In this document: in pieces, positions 51,771 through 60,751 of the stretch
Layout of the letters: every line of letters begins with the position of its first letter
Numbering within the stretch: the stretch's first letter is position 1
Origin: Mycolicibacterium sp. BiH015
GTDB taxonomy: Bacteria; Actinomycetota; Actinomycetes; Mycobacteriales; Mycobacteriaceae
Length of the DNA: 64,000 nt
Assembly: GCF_027706845.1 (NCBI RefSeq)
Contig: NZ_JAQGCZ010000002.1
Location: forward strand, 620,001 to 684,000
Direction: 5' to 3'
Translations under genes and position numbers: made by a program
The notes under the pieces: generated by a model
Database searches by the model: none
What the model was told of the DNA's origin: nothing
What the model saw: only the letters and a program-made list of their open reading frames with translations

Positions 51771-53312
51771 GTGGACCGTGAACCCCTGACCGTGCCGGCC
51801 CTCCTGTCCCGCGCCGTGCGTGAATTCGGAGACCACACCTATATGGTGACCCCTGCCGGGCGGCTCACCTACGCCGATGCGGACCGGCGGTCCGCCGAGC
51901 TGGCCGGTCGGCTCCTCGCTTGCGGTGCCGGGAAGGGTTCCCGGATCGGGCTGTTCTTCGCCAACGGCGCGGAATGGGTGACGTGGTGGCTTGCGGTCTC
52001 CCGTATCGGCGCAATCGCGGTGCCGTTGAGCACGCTGTACCGGCCCGCCGAGATCGCCAAGGTGGTGCGGTTGGCCGACGTCGCCGTGCTCGTTGCCCCG
52101 CCCCGAGTGCTGGACATCGACGTCACCGAGACGCTGGAAGCCGCCTTCCCCGAGCTGGACCGGCACACGGGTGCCCGCCTGGAGATCACCACCGCTCCGT
52201 ATCTGAGGGCGATCATGGTGACGGGTGACGGAGGGCCGACGTGGGCTCTGCGACCCGACGGGGACGCGGTGTCCAACGACGTCCGGGCGGCCGCTGAAGC
52301 CGAAGTCTCCCCTGCCGATCTGGCGATCATGGTGCACACGTCAGGTTCCACCGCCGACCCGAAAGGTGTGCTGCACACCCACGGCACCCTCGTCCGCCAG
52401 ACGTCGACGTGGCCCGACGCGATCTGCGCCGTCACCGGATCCGCCGCCGATCCGGTGATCCTGACCGCGATGCCGTTCTTCTGGATCGGCGGAGTCCTCG
52501 CGGCGATGGGCGCTCTGCACGCACCGATCACACTGCTGGTGATGGCCCGCCTTGATCCGGAGGTCGCGCTCGACCTCGCGGAGTCGGAGAGGGCCACGGG
52601 GATCGTCGGCTGGCCGGCGTTCACGCAACGCATGCGCGAGCACCCCAGCTTCGGCCAACGTGACCTGTCGTCAGCGCCGATGCTGCGCGATGGGCCACTC
52701 GATATCGCCATGACCAATGTTCCCGACGGATTCCCGGTGCACCGCACCATGTCCGAGACCGCGGGTGGATTCGCCTACACCGAGATGAAGATCGTCGACG
52801 GTGCGGGCGCGCCGGTGGCCGGCGGAACGGTTGGAGAACTTCTGGTGCGGGGCATCGGGGTGATGTCGGGATACAACAAGCGCGAACGCTCAGAAACATT
52901 CGATGCCGACGGCTGGTATCACACCGGCGACCGCGTCTACCGCAGAGCCGGCGACCCGCGGCTGTTCTACGTCGGCCGCACCAGCGAGATGATCAAGACA
53001 TCAGGGGCGAACGTCTCACCGTTGGAGGTCGAGGCGGTGATCGAGGGCTTCGACGACATCGCGCAGTGCGTGGTGGTCGGCCTCGACCACGCCCAGCGTG
53101 GTGAGGAGGTGTGCGCAGTGCTGGTGCCCTCGACCGACAGAGTCGACGTCGACGCGGTGGCTCGGCGGACCCGCGAGGCGCTCTCCGCATACAAGGTGCC
53201 GACGCGCTGGATCACGGCGACCAGCGGTCAGATTCCCACCCTGCCGAGTGGCAAGCTGAACCGAAAAGCGTTGCGTGAGTGGATCAGTTCTCGCGAGGCA
53301 GGAGCTCGCTGA
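51771..53312 (+). CDS. AMP-binding ligase (FadD/cyclohexanecarboxylate-CoA ligase-like)
   Basis: 513 residues. Motifs: A3 HTSGSTADPKGVLHTH, WIGGV, and GWYHTGDRVY, YVGRTSEMIKTSGANVSPLEVEAVI, with the C-terminal PTLPSGKLNRKAL lysine. It forms an acyl-CoA from a free acid; the side-chain type (fatty, cyclic or aromatic) cannot be read off. The loop between A5 and A7 is short (FAYTEMKIVDGAG follows almost directly), so part of the A5 region (Y-G-x-T-E) is not seen in its usual form. Start GTG 51771 after GGAGAGGA. Its end overlaps the convergent LLM gene. Confidence 0.8.
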   Translation: MDREPLTVPALLSRAVREFGDHTYMVTPAGRLTYADADRRSAELAGRLLACGAGKGSRIGLFFANGAEWVTWWLAVSRIGAIAVPLSTLYRPAEIAKVVRLADVAVLVAPPRVLDIDVTETLEAAFPELDRHTGARLEITTAPYLRAIMVTGDGGPTWALRPDGDAVSNDVRAAAEAEVSPADLAIMVHTSGSTADPKGVLHTHGTLVRQTSTWPDAICAVTGSAADPVILTAMPFFWIGGVLAAMGALHAPITLLVMARLDPEVALDLAESERATGIVGWPAFTQRMREHPSFGQRDLSSAPMLRDGPLDIAMTNVPDGFPVHRTMSETAGGFAYTEMKIVDGAGAPVAGGTVGELLVRGIGVMSGYNKRERSETFDADGWYHTGDRVYRRAGDPRLFYVGRTSEMIKTSGANVSPLEVEAVIEGFDDIAQCVVVGLDHAQRGEEVCAVLVPSTDRVDVDAVARRTREALSAYKVPTRWITATSGQIPTLPSGKLNRKALREWISSREAGAR

Positions 53313-54165
53313 CGAAAGCCTCCAGGAACCGGTCTGTGGCGCTGCCGCCCGCCGGCCGGATCACGAACTTGGTCAACCCCGCCGAGAGGTACGCATCGAT
53401 CTGCCGGTGCAGGGCGGGCCAATCCTGGGCCACCAATTCGCCGGGATCGAGGTCGGGACGTCGCGCGCGGATAGCGGCCAGTACGGGCGCTGGGAGCTCG
53501 CCCTCCCCCACGGCCAGGTTGATGCCGTAATGGTCTTCGGGCACCTCGCGTCCGGCCGCCGCGGCCGCCTCGCGGATCGCTAGCACGGCGTCGCCCGCCT
53601 CGCGTGGCGTCACAAAGCTGCCCAACCAGCCGTCGGCGTAACGGCCGATGCGTTCGAATCCGGCCTGCGACGCTCCTCCGAGCCAGATGTCAAGACGCGA
53701 GGGGGGTTTGGGAAGCACCGCAACGTCGCGAACCGAGAAGAAATCACCGTGGAACGTCACCGAATCCTCGTCGAGCGCTGCGCGCAGCAGACGCAGCGAT
53801 TCGTCGAAGACGGCCGCGCGCCGGCCGTCCGGCACGACGAACGCGTCCCGTTCGGCCGGTAGCGCAGACCTGAGACCGAACACCGGCAGCACCCGCTTGG
53901 GCGCCAGCGCCGCCAACGACGCGAGCTGTTTGGCGACCAGAACCGGATGGCGCCCCGGCAGCACCGCCACCGAAGTACCGACCTTGAGGCGGGCCGTGCG
54001 CGCCAGCGCGTAGGTCATGCCGACGAACGGGTCGACGGCGGGCGAGTAGACCAGCTCCGAGAACCACAGCGAGTCCACTCCTGAGGTTTCCAGCCGCTCC
54101 ACTGTCGCGGGCAGCTCGTCGGGGGTGACATCTGGACCAAGTGACACCCCGAAGCGGACCTTCAA
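53284..54165 (-). CDS. F420-type LLM oxidoreductase
   Basis: 293 residues: KVRFGVSLGPDVTPDELPATVERLETSGVDSLWFSELVYSPAVDPF, LKVGTSVAVLPGRHPVLVAKQLASLAALAPKRVLPVFGL, DIWLGGASQAGFERIGRYADGWLGSF, and EDHYGINLAVGEG. Start: TTG 54165 is preceded by GGAGGAGG at eight bases; ATG 54204 in frame has no ribosome site. Its last 29 bases overlap the convergent ligase gene. Substrate unknown. Confidence 0.82.
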   Translation of the reverse strand: MKVRFGVSLGPDVTPDELPATVERLETSGVDSLWFSELVYSPAVDPFVGMTYALARTARLKVGTSVAVLPGRHPVLVAKQLASLAALAPKRVLPVFGLRSALPAERDAFVVPDGRRAAVFDESLRLLRAALDEDSVTFHGDFFSVRDVAVLPKPPSRLDIWLGGASQAGFERIGRYADGWLGSFVTPREAGDAVLAIREAAAAAGREVPEDHYGINLAVGEGELPAPVLAAIRARRPDLDPGELVAQDWPALHRQIDAYLSAGLTKFVIRPAGGSATDRFLEAFVSELLPREN

Positions 54166-54315
54166 CTCGTCGCCCTCCTCCGTCGGCAGTTCGCCTAGGC
54201 CCATCAACGCGTGCTTCGCCGACTTTGTGCCCGCCGCGCATACGTCGGTGGATGGTGCGGAGCGATTCTCGCGACACACGGCGAGATATGAAGCGCGCGA
54301 TGACAGGATGTGTCC

Positions 54316-55068
54316 GTGGCAGAACGAGTCACCTTTCCCAGCAGCAGTGGGCCTGCGCTCGCCGGTCTGATCGACCTCCCCGAGGGCGAAGTCCGTGGAT
54401 GGGGCGTCTTCGCGCACGGCTTCACCCTCGGCAAGGACTGTCCGGCGGCGAGCCGGATATGTAAACAGCTGGCCAGCGAAGGCATCGGAATGCTGCGGTT
54501 CGACAACCTCGGACTTGGTGATTCCGAGGGAGATTGGGGCGACGGCTCCTTTTCCCACAAGGTCGAGGACACCATTCGCGCCGTCGAGTTCATGAACGGT
54601 CTCGACCGTGAAGTGCGGTTGCTGGTGGGGCATTCCTTCGGCGGCGCGGCGGTGATGGCGGCGGCGCACGGCTGCCCGTCGGTGGCGGCTGTCGCGAGTG
54701 TCGGTGCGCCCTTTCAGCCTGCCCATGTCGAGCACAACTATGACGCGTTGCTGCACCGGATCGAAGCCGACGGCGAGGCGCCCTTCCTCGTCGGGGGCAA
54801 GGCGCTGACTCTGCGGCGGCACTTCATCGAAGACGTGCGGTCGGCGGACCTGAGGGAGCGGATCAAGACGCTGCGCCGCGCCCTGCTGGTGATGCATTCC
54901 CCGACGGACAACACTGTCGGCATCGCCAATGCCAGCGACATCTTTCGCGCGGCACGCCATCCCAGGAACTTCATCTCGCTCGAGGGCGCCGACCACCTGC
55001 TGACTGGCAAGAATCAGGCGGCCAGGGCGGCGCGCATCATCAGCGCCTGGGCCGACCCTTACCTGTGA
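54316..55068 (+). CDS. Alpha/beta hydrolase (serine aminopeptidase S33/OsmC-partner type)
   Basis: 250 residues: FAHGFTLGKDCPAASRICKQLASEGIGMLRFDNLGLGDSEGDWG, nucleophile in LLVGHSFGGAAVMAAA, acid in MHSPTDNTVGIANA and His in GADHLLTGK. This shape (FAHGFTxGKD...) is that of the hydrolases often fused or linked to OsmC proteins. GTG 54316 has AGGA seven bases upstream; GTG 54310 is an alternative. Confidence 0.85.
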   Translation: MAERVTFPSSSGPALAGLIDLPEGEVRGWGVFAHGFTLGKDCPAASRICKQLASEGIGMLRFDNLGLGDSEGDWGDGSFSHKVEDTIRAVEFMNGLDREVRLLVGHSFGGAAVMAAAHGCPSVAAVASVGAPFQPAHVEHNYDALLHRIEADGEAPFLVGGKALTLRRHFIEDVRSADLRERIKTLRRALLVMHSPTDNTVGIANASDIFRAARHPRNFISLEGADHLLTGKNQAARAARIISAWADPYL

Positions 55069-55106
55069 GCGATGTCAGGTAAGGGCCGGCGCTGACCCGC
55101 CCTGGC

Positions 55107-56408
55107 TCAGCTGTCGGAGTCGTTGTTCGTCGAGTCCGAGCCGGAGTCGGAGGTCTTGTCGGAGCCCAGGGACGTCGCCTTCTTGAAGCTGTCCGTCACC
55201 TTGGAGACGGTTGAGGAGATCGAATCCCTGACATTCTTGACCGCCTCGCTGGTGGCGGTGGGCTTGCGATGCTTGGGACCCGTGGGTGCCTTGTCCTCGG
55301 GCAGCAGCAGTGTCTCGTCGGGAACCTCGTCGCGCGCGCTGATCGATTCGGCGGTATCGGGGTCTTCGAACACCGGACCAGGAATGGGCTTGTTCTCCGG
55401 GTTGGGAACAAACGGTGCACAGATCGCGCACTGCGTTCCGAGCACGAATGGGTTGAACGCCGTGTTCACGCCGTTGGCGAGGCTCAGCACGTTCTCCGTC
55501 GCGAACTCGGCTGTCACCGGCTTGATGTCGTTGACGTCCGGGGTCTCGGTGAGGCTGTCGTAGAAGTTGGTGAACGGCGCCGCCGGATCCAGCTTCACCG
55601 TTTCCCCCGACCACGGCACCTCGGGGCCGTCTTCGTCCTTGACGTAGCACTGTCCGTCCTCGCTGCAGGTGATCGGGGCTCGCGTCGTGGGGAACGTGTA
55701 GCCCTCCGGCGAAAACAGGGCGGCGATGTGTCGAAGGTCGAACATTTTGCTGAGGATTCCGCCGACGTTGTCGCATGCGCCGGGCCCGGTTCCGGAACAT
55801 CCGACATCCATCGGTAGCTGAGACGCAGCGATGGCGGCGAACATGTTGCCGAGCGGGACCGAAAGTGCCGGGAACGGAACAAGAATGTTGGTGATCGCCT
55901 GGTAGCGGGACGGGTCGGCGGGATCGGTACCGAGAATGTTGGTCTGGCTGTAGAGCCACCAGTTGCCGGTATACCGCAGGTTCCGGCCCAGACCCACGAT
56001 GTTTCCGTCCGGCTGGGTCAGCGTGACGCCTTCGTACGTCGGCTGGAAACTGAAGTCGCCTTCGGGGTCCGATCCCAGCTGCACATTGCCCTCGCCCATG
56101 GCGAACAACACGTTGTACGGGACGTTTGCCAGCGCAATGAACAGATTGGCGGGGATGTTCAGCACGTTCGTGCTGTCCGCGGTCGGCGTGAACGTGGAGC
56201 TGGACGAGGCGGTCGATGGGACGTCGGTCGGGCCACACAGCGCGCCGGCATCGCCGGGCCCACAAGCCAGCGTTGCCGCGGCCAGAGCGACGTTCACATC
56301 GAACTGGTGCTGGAGAAGTTGTGGGCTGGTGACAGGGTTCGCGGAGATGACCCCGGCCCCGACCAGTGCGACCCCCGCGGTGACATAGGTACGTGCTGCT
56401 GAACGCAT
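55107..56408 (-). CDS. Exported mycobacterial protein with acidic Ser/Asp tail
   Basis: 433 residues. Hydrophobic signal (YVTAGVALVGAGVISANP), then a large globular part with paired Cys (ALAAATLACGPGDAGALC, PMDVGCSGTGPGACDN, ITCSEDGQCYV, CAICAPF). The last 30 residues are a Lys/Ser/Asp-rich tail (ATSLGSDKTSDSGSDSTNNDSDS within it). Resembles mycobacterial cell-surface proteins of unknown role that sit near PE-PPE genes. GGAGGGG 10 bases upstream of ATG 56408 supports the start. Confidence 0.75.
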   Translation of the reverse strand: MRSAARTYVTAGVALVGAGVISANPVTSPQLLQHQFDVNVALAAATLACGPGDAGALCGPTDVPSTASSSSTFTPTADSTNVLNIPANLFIALANVPYNVLFAMGEGNVQLGSDPEGDFSFQPTYEGVTLTQPDGNIVGLGRNLRYTGNWWLYSQTNILGTDPADPSRYQAITNILVPFPALSVPLGNMFAAIAASQLPMDVGCSGTGPGACDNVGGILSKMFDLRHIAALFSPEGYTFPTTRAPITCSEDGQCYVKDEDGPEVPWSGETVKLDPAAPFTNFYDSLTETPDVNDIKPVTAEFATENVLSLANGVNTAFNPFVLGTQCAICAPFVPNPENKPIPGPVFEDPDTAESISARDEVPDETLLLPEDKAPTGPKHRKPTATSEAVKNVRDSISSTVSKVTDSFKKATSLGSDKTSDSGSDSTNNDSDS

Positions 56409-56690
56409 GACGTGACCCCTCCAAGTTGCTATAGGTGGCCCCGACCGCTGGAAACGTATCCGCGATCTCCGTCGTTGTCCACCGGAATGAGCCACATTCT
56501 CCGAAATTGGGCCTTTGCTGACGAAAGCGTCAGTTAACTGCGATAATTGACTACAGCAAAAGAATTCGATACTCGGCGAGGATTTCGCGCGATTTCGCTC
56601 TCCGCACTGACGCATTCATCACGAAAACGGCGTTCCGGTCGGTATCCCGACACGGAGGCGGGATCTCGCGCGGACCTAGACTTGCGCCCC

Positions 56691-57125
56691 ATGCACGTTG
56701 TCGCCATCCACATCGCGCCAGGGCGGAAGGTGCCGACGCGCTTCGTCGAGTCGGTCGAAGCCGAAGCCGGCGCGGGGCTCGTCGGCGACCGCTATCACGG
56801 CACCAAGCACCGGCACGTCACCATCCAGTCGCAGGAGATGTTGAACCTGGCGGCCGACGACCTCGGCCAACCCATCGACCCAGGTTCCACCCGCCGCAAC
56901 CTGACCGTCGACGCGGGCCACATCCCGACGCGTCCCGGCAGCCGGCTGCGGATCGGTGACGTCGAACTCGAGGTGGTGCGCCAGGCCGCGCCTTGCCGAC
57001 TGCTCGACGACTGGATTGCCCCCGGCGCGGCGAGAGCCATGAGCCGGCGCGCAGGCTCGGTCTGCCGAATCCTGACGTCAGGATCGATCAGCGTCGGCGC
57101 GCAGGTGCACCTGCCTCCCGAGTGA
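56691..57125 (+). CDS. MOSC-domain protein
   Basis: 144 residues: AIHIAPGRKVPTRFVESVEAEAGAGLVGDRYHG, HRHVTIQSQEMLN, RRNLTVDAGHI, APCRLLD (conserved Cys) and RILTSGSISVGAQV. MOSC proteins move sulfur to metal cofactors or use molybdenum in N-oxide reduction. Stand-alone domain, soluble. Confidence 0.88.
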   Translation: MHVVAIHIAPGRKVPTRFVESVEAEAGAGLVGDRYHGTKHRHVTIQSQEMLNLAADDLGQPIDPGSTRRNLTVDAGHIPTRPGSRLRIGDVELEVVRQAAPCRLLDDWIAPGAARAMSRRAGSVCRILTSGSISVGAQVHLPPE

Positions 57126-57128
57126 CGC

Positions 57129-57659
57129 TCAGCCGCCGTCGCCGCCACCGACTTCGGCGGGAAGCGGGGGCGGCAGAGGTGTTGTCGGCGTACTGGTCGT
57201 GTCCTCCGAGGTGGCCGGCGTCTCGGGCGACGTACCGGGCGACGCCGCCTCGTGGAAATCGACCATCGGTTCGTCGCGGATCACCTTCTCCCCCACGCTG
57301 ACCACGAGCGCACTCGACGTCACGAGATAGTCGATGCCGTCGTTGGTCGCGACGAAGGCGCCGTCCGAAGATCGCGTTGCCGGCACGATCAGCCGAGCAC
57401 CGTCGCGAACCCGGACGCCGCGATACTCGTATCCGCCATCGGTGTCGCGGCAGATCGCCACCCGAGAACTCTCGGTGCTGCCGAAGACGGCAACCACGTC
57501 CGGTGCGGAGCACCGCGCGGTCGAATCGATGTATCCCTGACTATCCGAGGCGGGTGCCGACGAGGCGCTCGGCGCCGCGACGAGAAAGAGCGGGATCGAC
57601 GCGATCGCGGCGACCCCGGCGAGGGCCAGGGGATGACGGGGTGGGCGGTGGGAAGACAT
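57129..57659 (-). CDS. Exported hypothetical protein with Pro/Thr-rich tail
   Basis: 176 residues: signal PLALAGVAAIASIPLFLVAAPSASSA, a small domain with two Cys (STARCSAPDVVAVFGSTESSRVAICRD, then GGYEYRGVRVRDGARLIV) resembling domains at the end of mycobacterial kinases, and a Pro/Thr/Ser linker to the C-terminus. GGAAGG six bases before ATG 57659 supports the start. Confidence 0.65.
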   Translation of the reverse strand: MSSHRPPRHPLALAGVAAIASIPLFLVAAPSASSAPASDSQGYIDSTARCSAPDVVAVFGSTESSRVAICRDTDGGYEYRGVRVRDGARLIVPATRSSDGAFVATNDGIDYLVTSSALVVSVGEKVIRDEPMVDFHEAASPGTSPETPATSEDTTSTPTTPLPPPLPAEVGGGDGG

Positions 57660-57747
57660 CACCTTCCACAAGACCACGCGCCGGCCGATAGTGCGAACGT
57701 CAGTCGGCGATGATCATGCATCGTTGGCGCTTCGAGACCGCACCGTA

Positions 57748-58392
57748 ATGAGTTGGGCTCACCCGGCGATGAACCGGTTGATGACTCACCGGTCTGTAGT
57801 GGCGCCGCGCGGTGCGGCGGCCCGAAGTAGGACGGTGATCGCTGCGCTGGCGATGGCCCTCGCGGTGATCGCCGGCGGTGCGAGCGGGGGCACGGCGCAC
57901 GCGGCGCCGCCCATCGTTGCCAAGGACTTCTCCAAGCCCGCCATCGTCATCCTCGGCTACGGACTCAAGCCCGACGGCACAATGCGGCTTATTCTGCACA
58001 CCCGTGTGCTCGCCGGAATGGCCGTCGGCCACATGTTCCCCCAGTCGCCGATCATCGTCACCGGCGGTAACCCGCGCAACGGCAACACCGAAGCCGGCCA
58101 GATGCGCAAGATGTTGCGCCTCTACGGCATCCCCGAGGAGCGGATCATCGTCGAGGACCGGGCCAACAGCACGGTGCAGAACGCGGCCTTTTCGGTGCCG
58201 CTGGCCAAGGAGGCGGGCACATCGGGGATCATCCTCGTCACGTCCTCGTCGCATCAGGATCGCGCGGACGGGAACTTCGCCGACGCGGGCGGAAACATCT
58301 TGGCGACGGTCAGCTTCCCCGACAACAATCCGTCGATCAACGTGGCGCAATTCGTCCGGGACGTGATCAGTCCCTTCATCACCGTCAGCTAG
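57748..58392 (+). CDS. YdcF-like (DUF218) exported protein
   Basis: 214 residues: signal or anchor (VIAALAMALAVIAGGASGGTAHA) and a DUF218 domain, PAIVILGYGLKPDGTMRLILHTRVLAGM, IIVTGGNPRNGNTEAGQMRKML, GIPEERIIVEDRANSTVQNAAFS, SSSHQDRADGNF. DUF218 proteins bind nucleotides/SAM-like ligands at the envelope; precise function unknown. Start ATG 57748; later ATGs at 57769 and 57781 are alternatives. Confidence 0.82.
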   Translation: MSWAHPAMNRLMTHRSVVAPRGAAARSRTVIAALAMALAVIAGGASGGTAHAAPPIVAKDFSKPAIVILGYGLKPDGTMRLILHTRVLAGMAVGHMFPQSPIIVTGGNPRNGNTEAGQMRKMLRLYGIPEERIIVEDRANSTVQNAAFSVPLAKEAGTSGIILVTSSSHQDRADGNFADAGGNILATVSFPDNNPSINVAQFVRDVISPFITVS

Positions 58393-58407
58393 CGCTAGCG
58401 TTCGGCT

Positions 58408-59118
58408 GTGGTCGATCATCTGCGGCAAACTCGCCGTCACCGCTGGGGATTGGGCGCCTTCGTCCTCGTCGAAGCGGTATACCTGCTGACCTCGGTGCTG
58501 GTGGCGTTTCCGTTCGCCGGCTCCGATCCGGCGCATGTCTGCGTACTTCTGGTGATTGTGGGGGTGCCGAGCATTCTGGCGGCCGCGCTTGCCATCGTCA
58601 TCACGCTGGTGCGCGGCAACGGGCCGCGGACCGATCTGCGTCTCCAATGGTCCTGGCGCGCAGCGGGATTCGGTGTGATGTTCGGAATTGCGGGTCTCTT
58701 CGTGACGATCCCGGTGTCGCTGCTGTGGACCCAGATCGTCGGTGAGGACGCCAACTCCGCCGCGGGAGAGGTATTCGGCGCAGCGCGAGGTACCTGGGGC
58801 TGGGCCGTCGCGGTGTTCGTGCTCATTGCGATCGTTGCGCCGGTGTGCGAAGAAATCCTTTACCGCGGGCTGCTCTGGGATGCCGTCGACCAGCGCTGGG
58901 GGCGGTGGGTCGCCTTCGGGGTCACCACCGTCGTGTTCTCGATAGCCCATCTCGAGCTGACCAGGACCCCGCTTCTACTGGTCGTGTCGATCCCGATCGG
59001 GTTGGCGCGCTTGTACGCCGACAATCTGTCGGCCAGCATCGTCGCCCACCAGGTGACGAACCTGCTACCCGGCCTGGTGCTGATGTTCACCGTCGCAGGA
59101 GTCATGCCGGCGGTGTAA
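58408..59118 (+). CDS. CPBP family intramembrane metalloprotease
   Basis: 236 residues with about seven helices. Conserved catalytic motifs: E148-E149-x3-R153 (PVCEEILYRG), H181 (FSIAHLE) and the third motif H214-x3-N218 (VAHQVTNLL). Members process CAAX-like or membrane-embedded substrates; none is predictable here. Start GTG 58408, 16 bases after the YdcF gene, likely the same transcript. Confidence 0.88.
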   Translation: MVDHLRQTRRHRWGLGAFVLVEAVYLLTSVLVAFPFAGSDPAHVCVLLVIVGVPSILAAALAIVITLVRGNGPRTDLRLQWSWRAAGFGVMFGIAGLFVTIPVSLLWTQIVGEDANSAAGEVFGAARGTWGWAVAVFVLIAIVAPVCEEILYRGLLWDAVDQRWGRWVAFGVTTVVFSIAHLELTRTPLLLVVSIPIGLARLYADNLSASIVAHQVTNLLPGLVLMFTVAGVMPAV

Positions 59119-59125
59119 CGACGGG

Positions 59126-60331
59126 CTATTCGGCCGAAGACCCGGAATCGCTGTCCGCGTCGGATTCCGAGCTCCCCTCGGTGTCGGTGTCGGTGTCGGC
59201 AGCTTGGGAGCTTGCGGGTTTCGTGGACTTTCGGGCCTCGGACGCAGTTTCGGAATCCGGGGCCTCGGCGTCAGGTCCGATTCCGTCCTGCTCGTCGGCA
59301 TCGTCTTCGGGTGCGGACTCTGCGGTGTCCGCCGTCGTATCGGACGCCTCGTCCTCGTGCTCGTCGTCAGTGGTGTCGTCGAGAGCCGCCGACGCAGTCG
59401 CCGCCTCATCGGACTTGTCGGTGTCCGGCTCGTCCTGCGCGTCCTCGACGACCGCCGCCGAGGCGAACCGTGCCGACGCCGGCTCGACGTCGTCATCCTC
59501 TTCGGCGGACGCGAAGATGGACCCGAGAACCTCGTCGTGCCACTTCGGGTCGATGAGACCGGGATAGTCGCGGTCATAGGCCGCGTCGATCGCCTCCTTC
59601 AACGGCGCGTTGAGCGCATCGGCGAGCTCGTCGAGGCCGAGCATGCGCAGCGGCTCCAACAGCGGAAGGTTCTCGCGCCGGATCAGCACATAGGTGGTGT
59701 TCCCCTCCTTCCACACCAGCTTGTCCGCGGTCTCCAGGTCGATGTTGTTGTAGCCGGGGATGTGGAAATAGGCGAATCCGGCCAACGCATTGGCGAGCGC
59801 GAGCAGGTTGCGGGGGTCGGTCGGGAAATCGGCGGCGCCGTCGTACTCGATCGCGATGTCCACCACGTCGTATTCGGTGTGTGGCGTCGGCTCGGCGAAT
59901 CCGCTGCGGACGCCGCCGTACTTGCGCTTCGGATTCGCGGCGAGCACGAACGAGAGGTCCTCGGGAGCCGGCGCGCCTGCGCTGCCCGCGCTCTGCTGGA
60001 GCCAGTGTGTGGCGATCGTTGCGCCCTGTGAGAAGCCCACCACCACTGTCGGGGGCGCGGTGACGCCGAAAGCAGCCCGCAGGGCTCTCAGCCCATCCTC
60101 CTCAGCGCCCTCGGAAACCCCGGAGTTGTATTCGACCGAGGTGCAGGAATTCCCCGAAGCCTCTGAGCAGAACGACCCACGAAAGATCTCGTCCATCTCC
60201 CAGTCGATCTTGCCGCCGAAGGTGTATCCGGTGACGGTGAGGACATTTGCTGCCAGCGTGTACGGCGTGGGGGCCGCGATGCTTGCCGCAGCAACTGTGG
60301 CAGCGCCGGTCGCAGCGAGTATTCCGCGCAC
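59126..60331 (-). CDS. PE-PPE-domain serine hydrolase, exported, with long acidic tail
   Basis: 401 residues. N-terminal signal (ILAATGAATVAAASIAAP), PE-PPE alpha/beta hydrolase domain with nucleophile S101 (VVVGFSQGATIATHW), FVLAANPKRKYGGV, and YDGAADFPTDPRNLLALANALAGFAYFHIPGY, which carries the Asp/His region. From about residue 290 the protein is a long Asp/Glu/Ser/Thr-rich tail. PE-PPE-domain proteins have esterase activity on short acyl esters. There is no PE or PPE N-terminal domain, so this is not a canonical PE/PPE protein. Confidence 0.83.
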   Translation of the reverse strand: MRGILAATGAATVAAASIAAPTPYTLAANVLTVTGYTFGGKIDWEMDEIFRGSFCSEASGNSCTSVEYNSGVSEGAEEDGLRALRAAFGVTAPPTVVVGFSQGATIATHWLQQSAGSAGAPAPEDLSFVLAANPKRKYGGVRSGFAEPTPHTEYDVVDIAIEYDGAADFPTDPRNLLALANALAGFAYFHIPGYNNIDLETADKLVWKEGNTTYVLIRRENLPLLEPLRMLGLDELADALNAPLKEAIDAAYDRDYPGLIDPKWHDEVLGSIFASAEEDDDVEPASARFASAAVVEDAQDEPDTDKSDEAATASAALDDTTDDEHEDEASDTTADTAESAPEDDADEQDGIGPDAEAPDSETASEARKSTKPASSQAADTDTDTEGSSESDADSDSGSSAE

Positions 60332-60751
60332 GTGAAATCCTTACGTGGGACTTCCAGCAACACTGGAGATGGGTGAGCCAGGCCAGATGAGATTAATCGA
60401 CACCCGTAAATCCCACAATATTTACGGTGAATTCGGGCTCAGCGACCATGGTGGCCCCGCAGACGTCCGCATTGGCGGGCGTTCGCGACGTGGTGTCCGT
60501 CGCACTACCGCGCCCCAGGTGGGCAGGATTATGTTGTCCATCCAGCGAACCCCTCAGGTTCACCTGGCCGATTCTTGACCGACGTGGTATTACGTTTGCT
60601 GTCCTTGCGGTGAACGGTATCCAACGGCATTCGACCGAGGGGTCAAAGCTGTTGTGTACGAGCCGGTTTCGAAAGGGGCCGGCGCCGCCTCGGCGCCGCT
60701 CGACTCGACGAATCCGACTGGTCCACCGCGTCCTGCCGGACCGGTTGACCG
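60332..60751. other. Intergenic between PE-PPE protein and ripD
   Basis: 420 bases without a supported gene. It carries the inverted repeat at 60404-60427 and the promoter of the PE-PPE gene. Proline/arginine frames on the plus strand look artificial. Confidence 0.4.
60404..60427. promoter_or_regulatory. Inverted repeat CCGTAAAT-N8-ATTTACGG
   Basis: Perfect 8+8 inverted repeat, 73 bases upstream of the PE-PPE hydrolase start, in a locally AT-rich patch. Possible regulator site; partner unknown. Confidence 0.5.
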
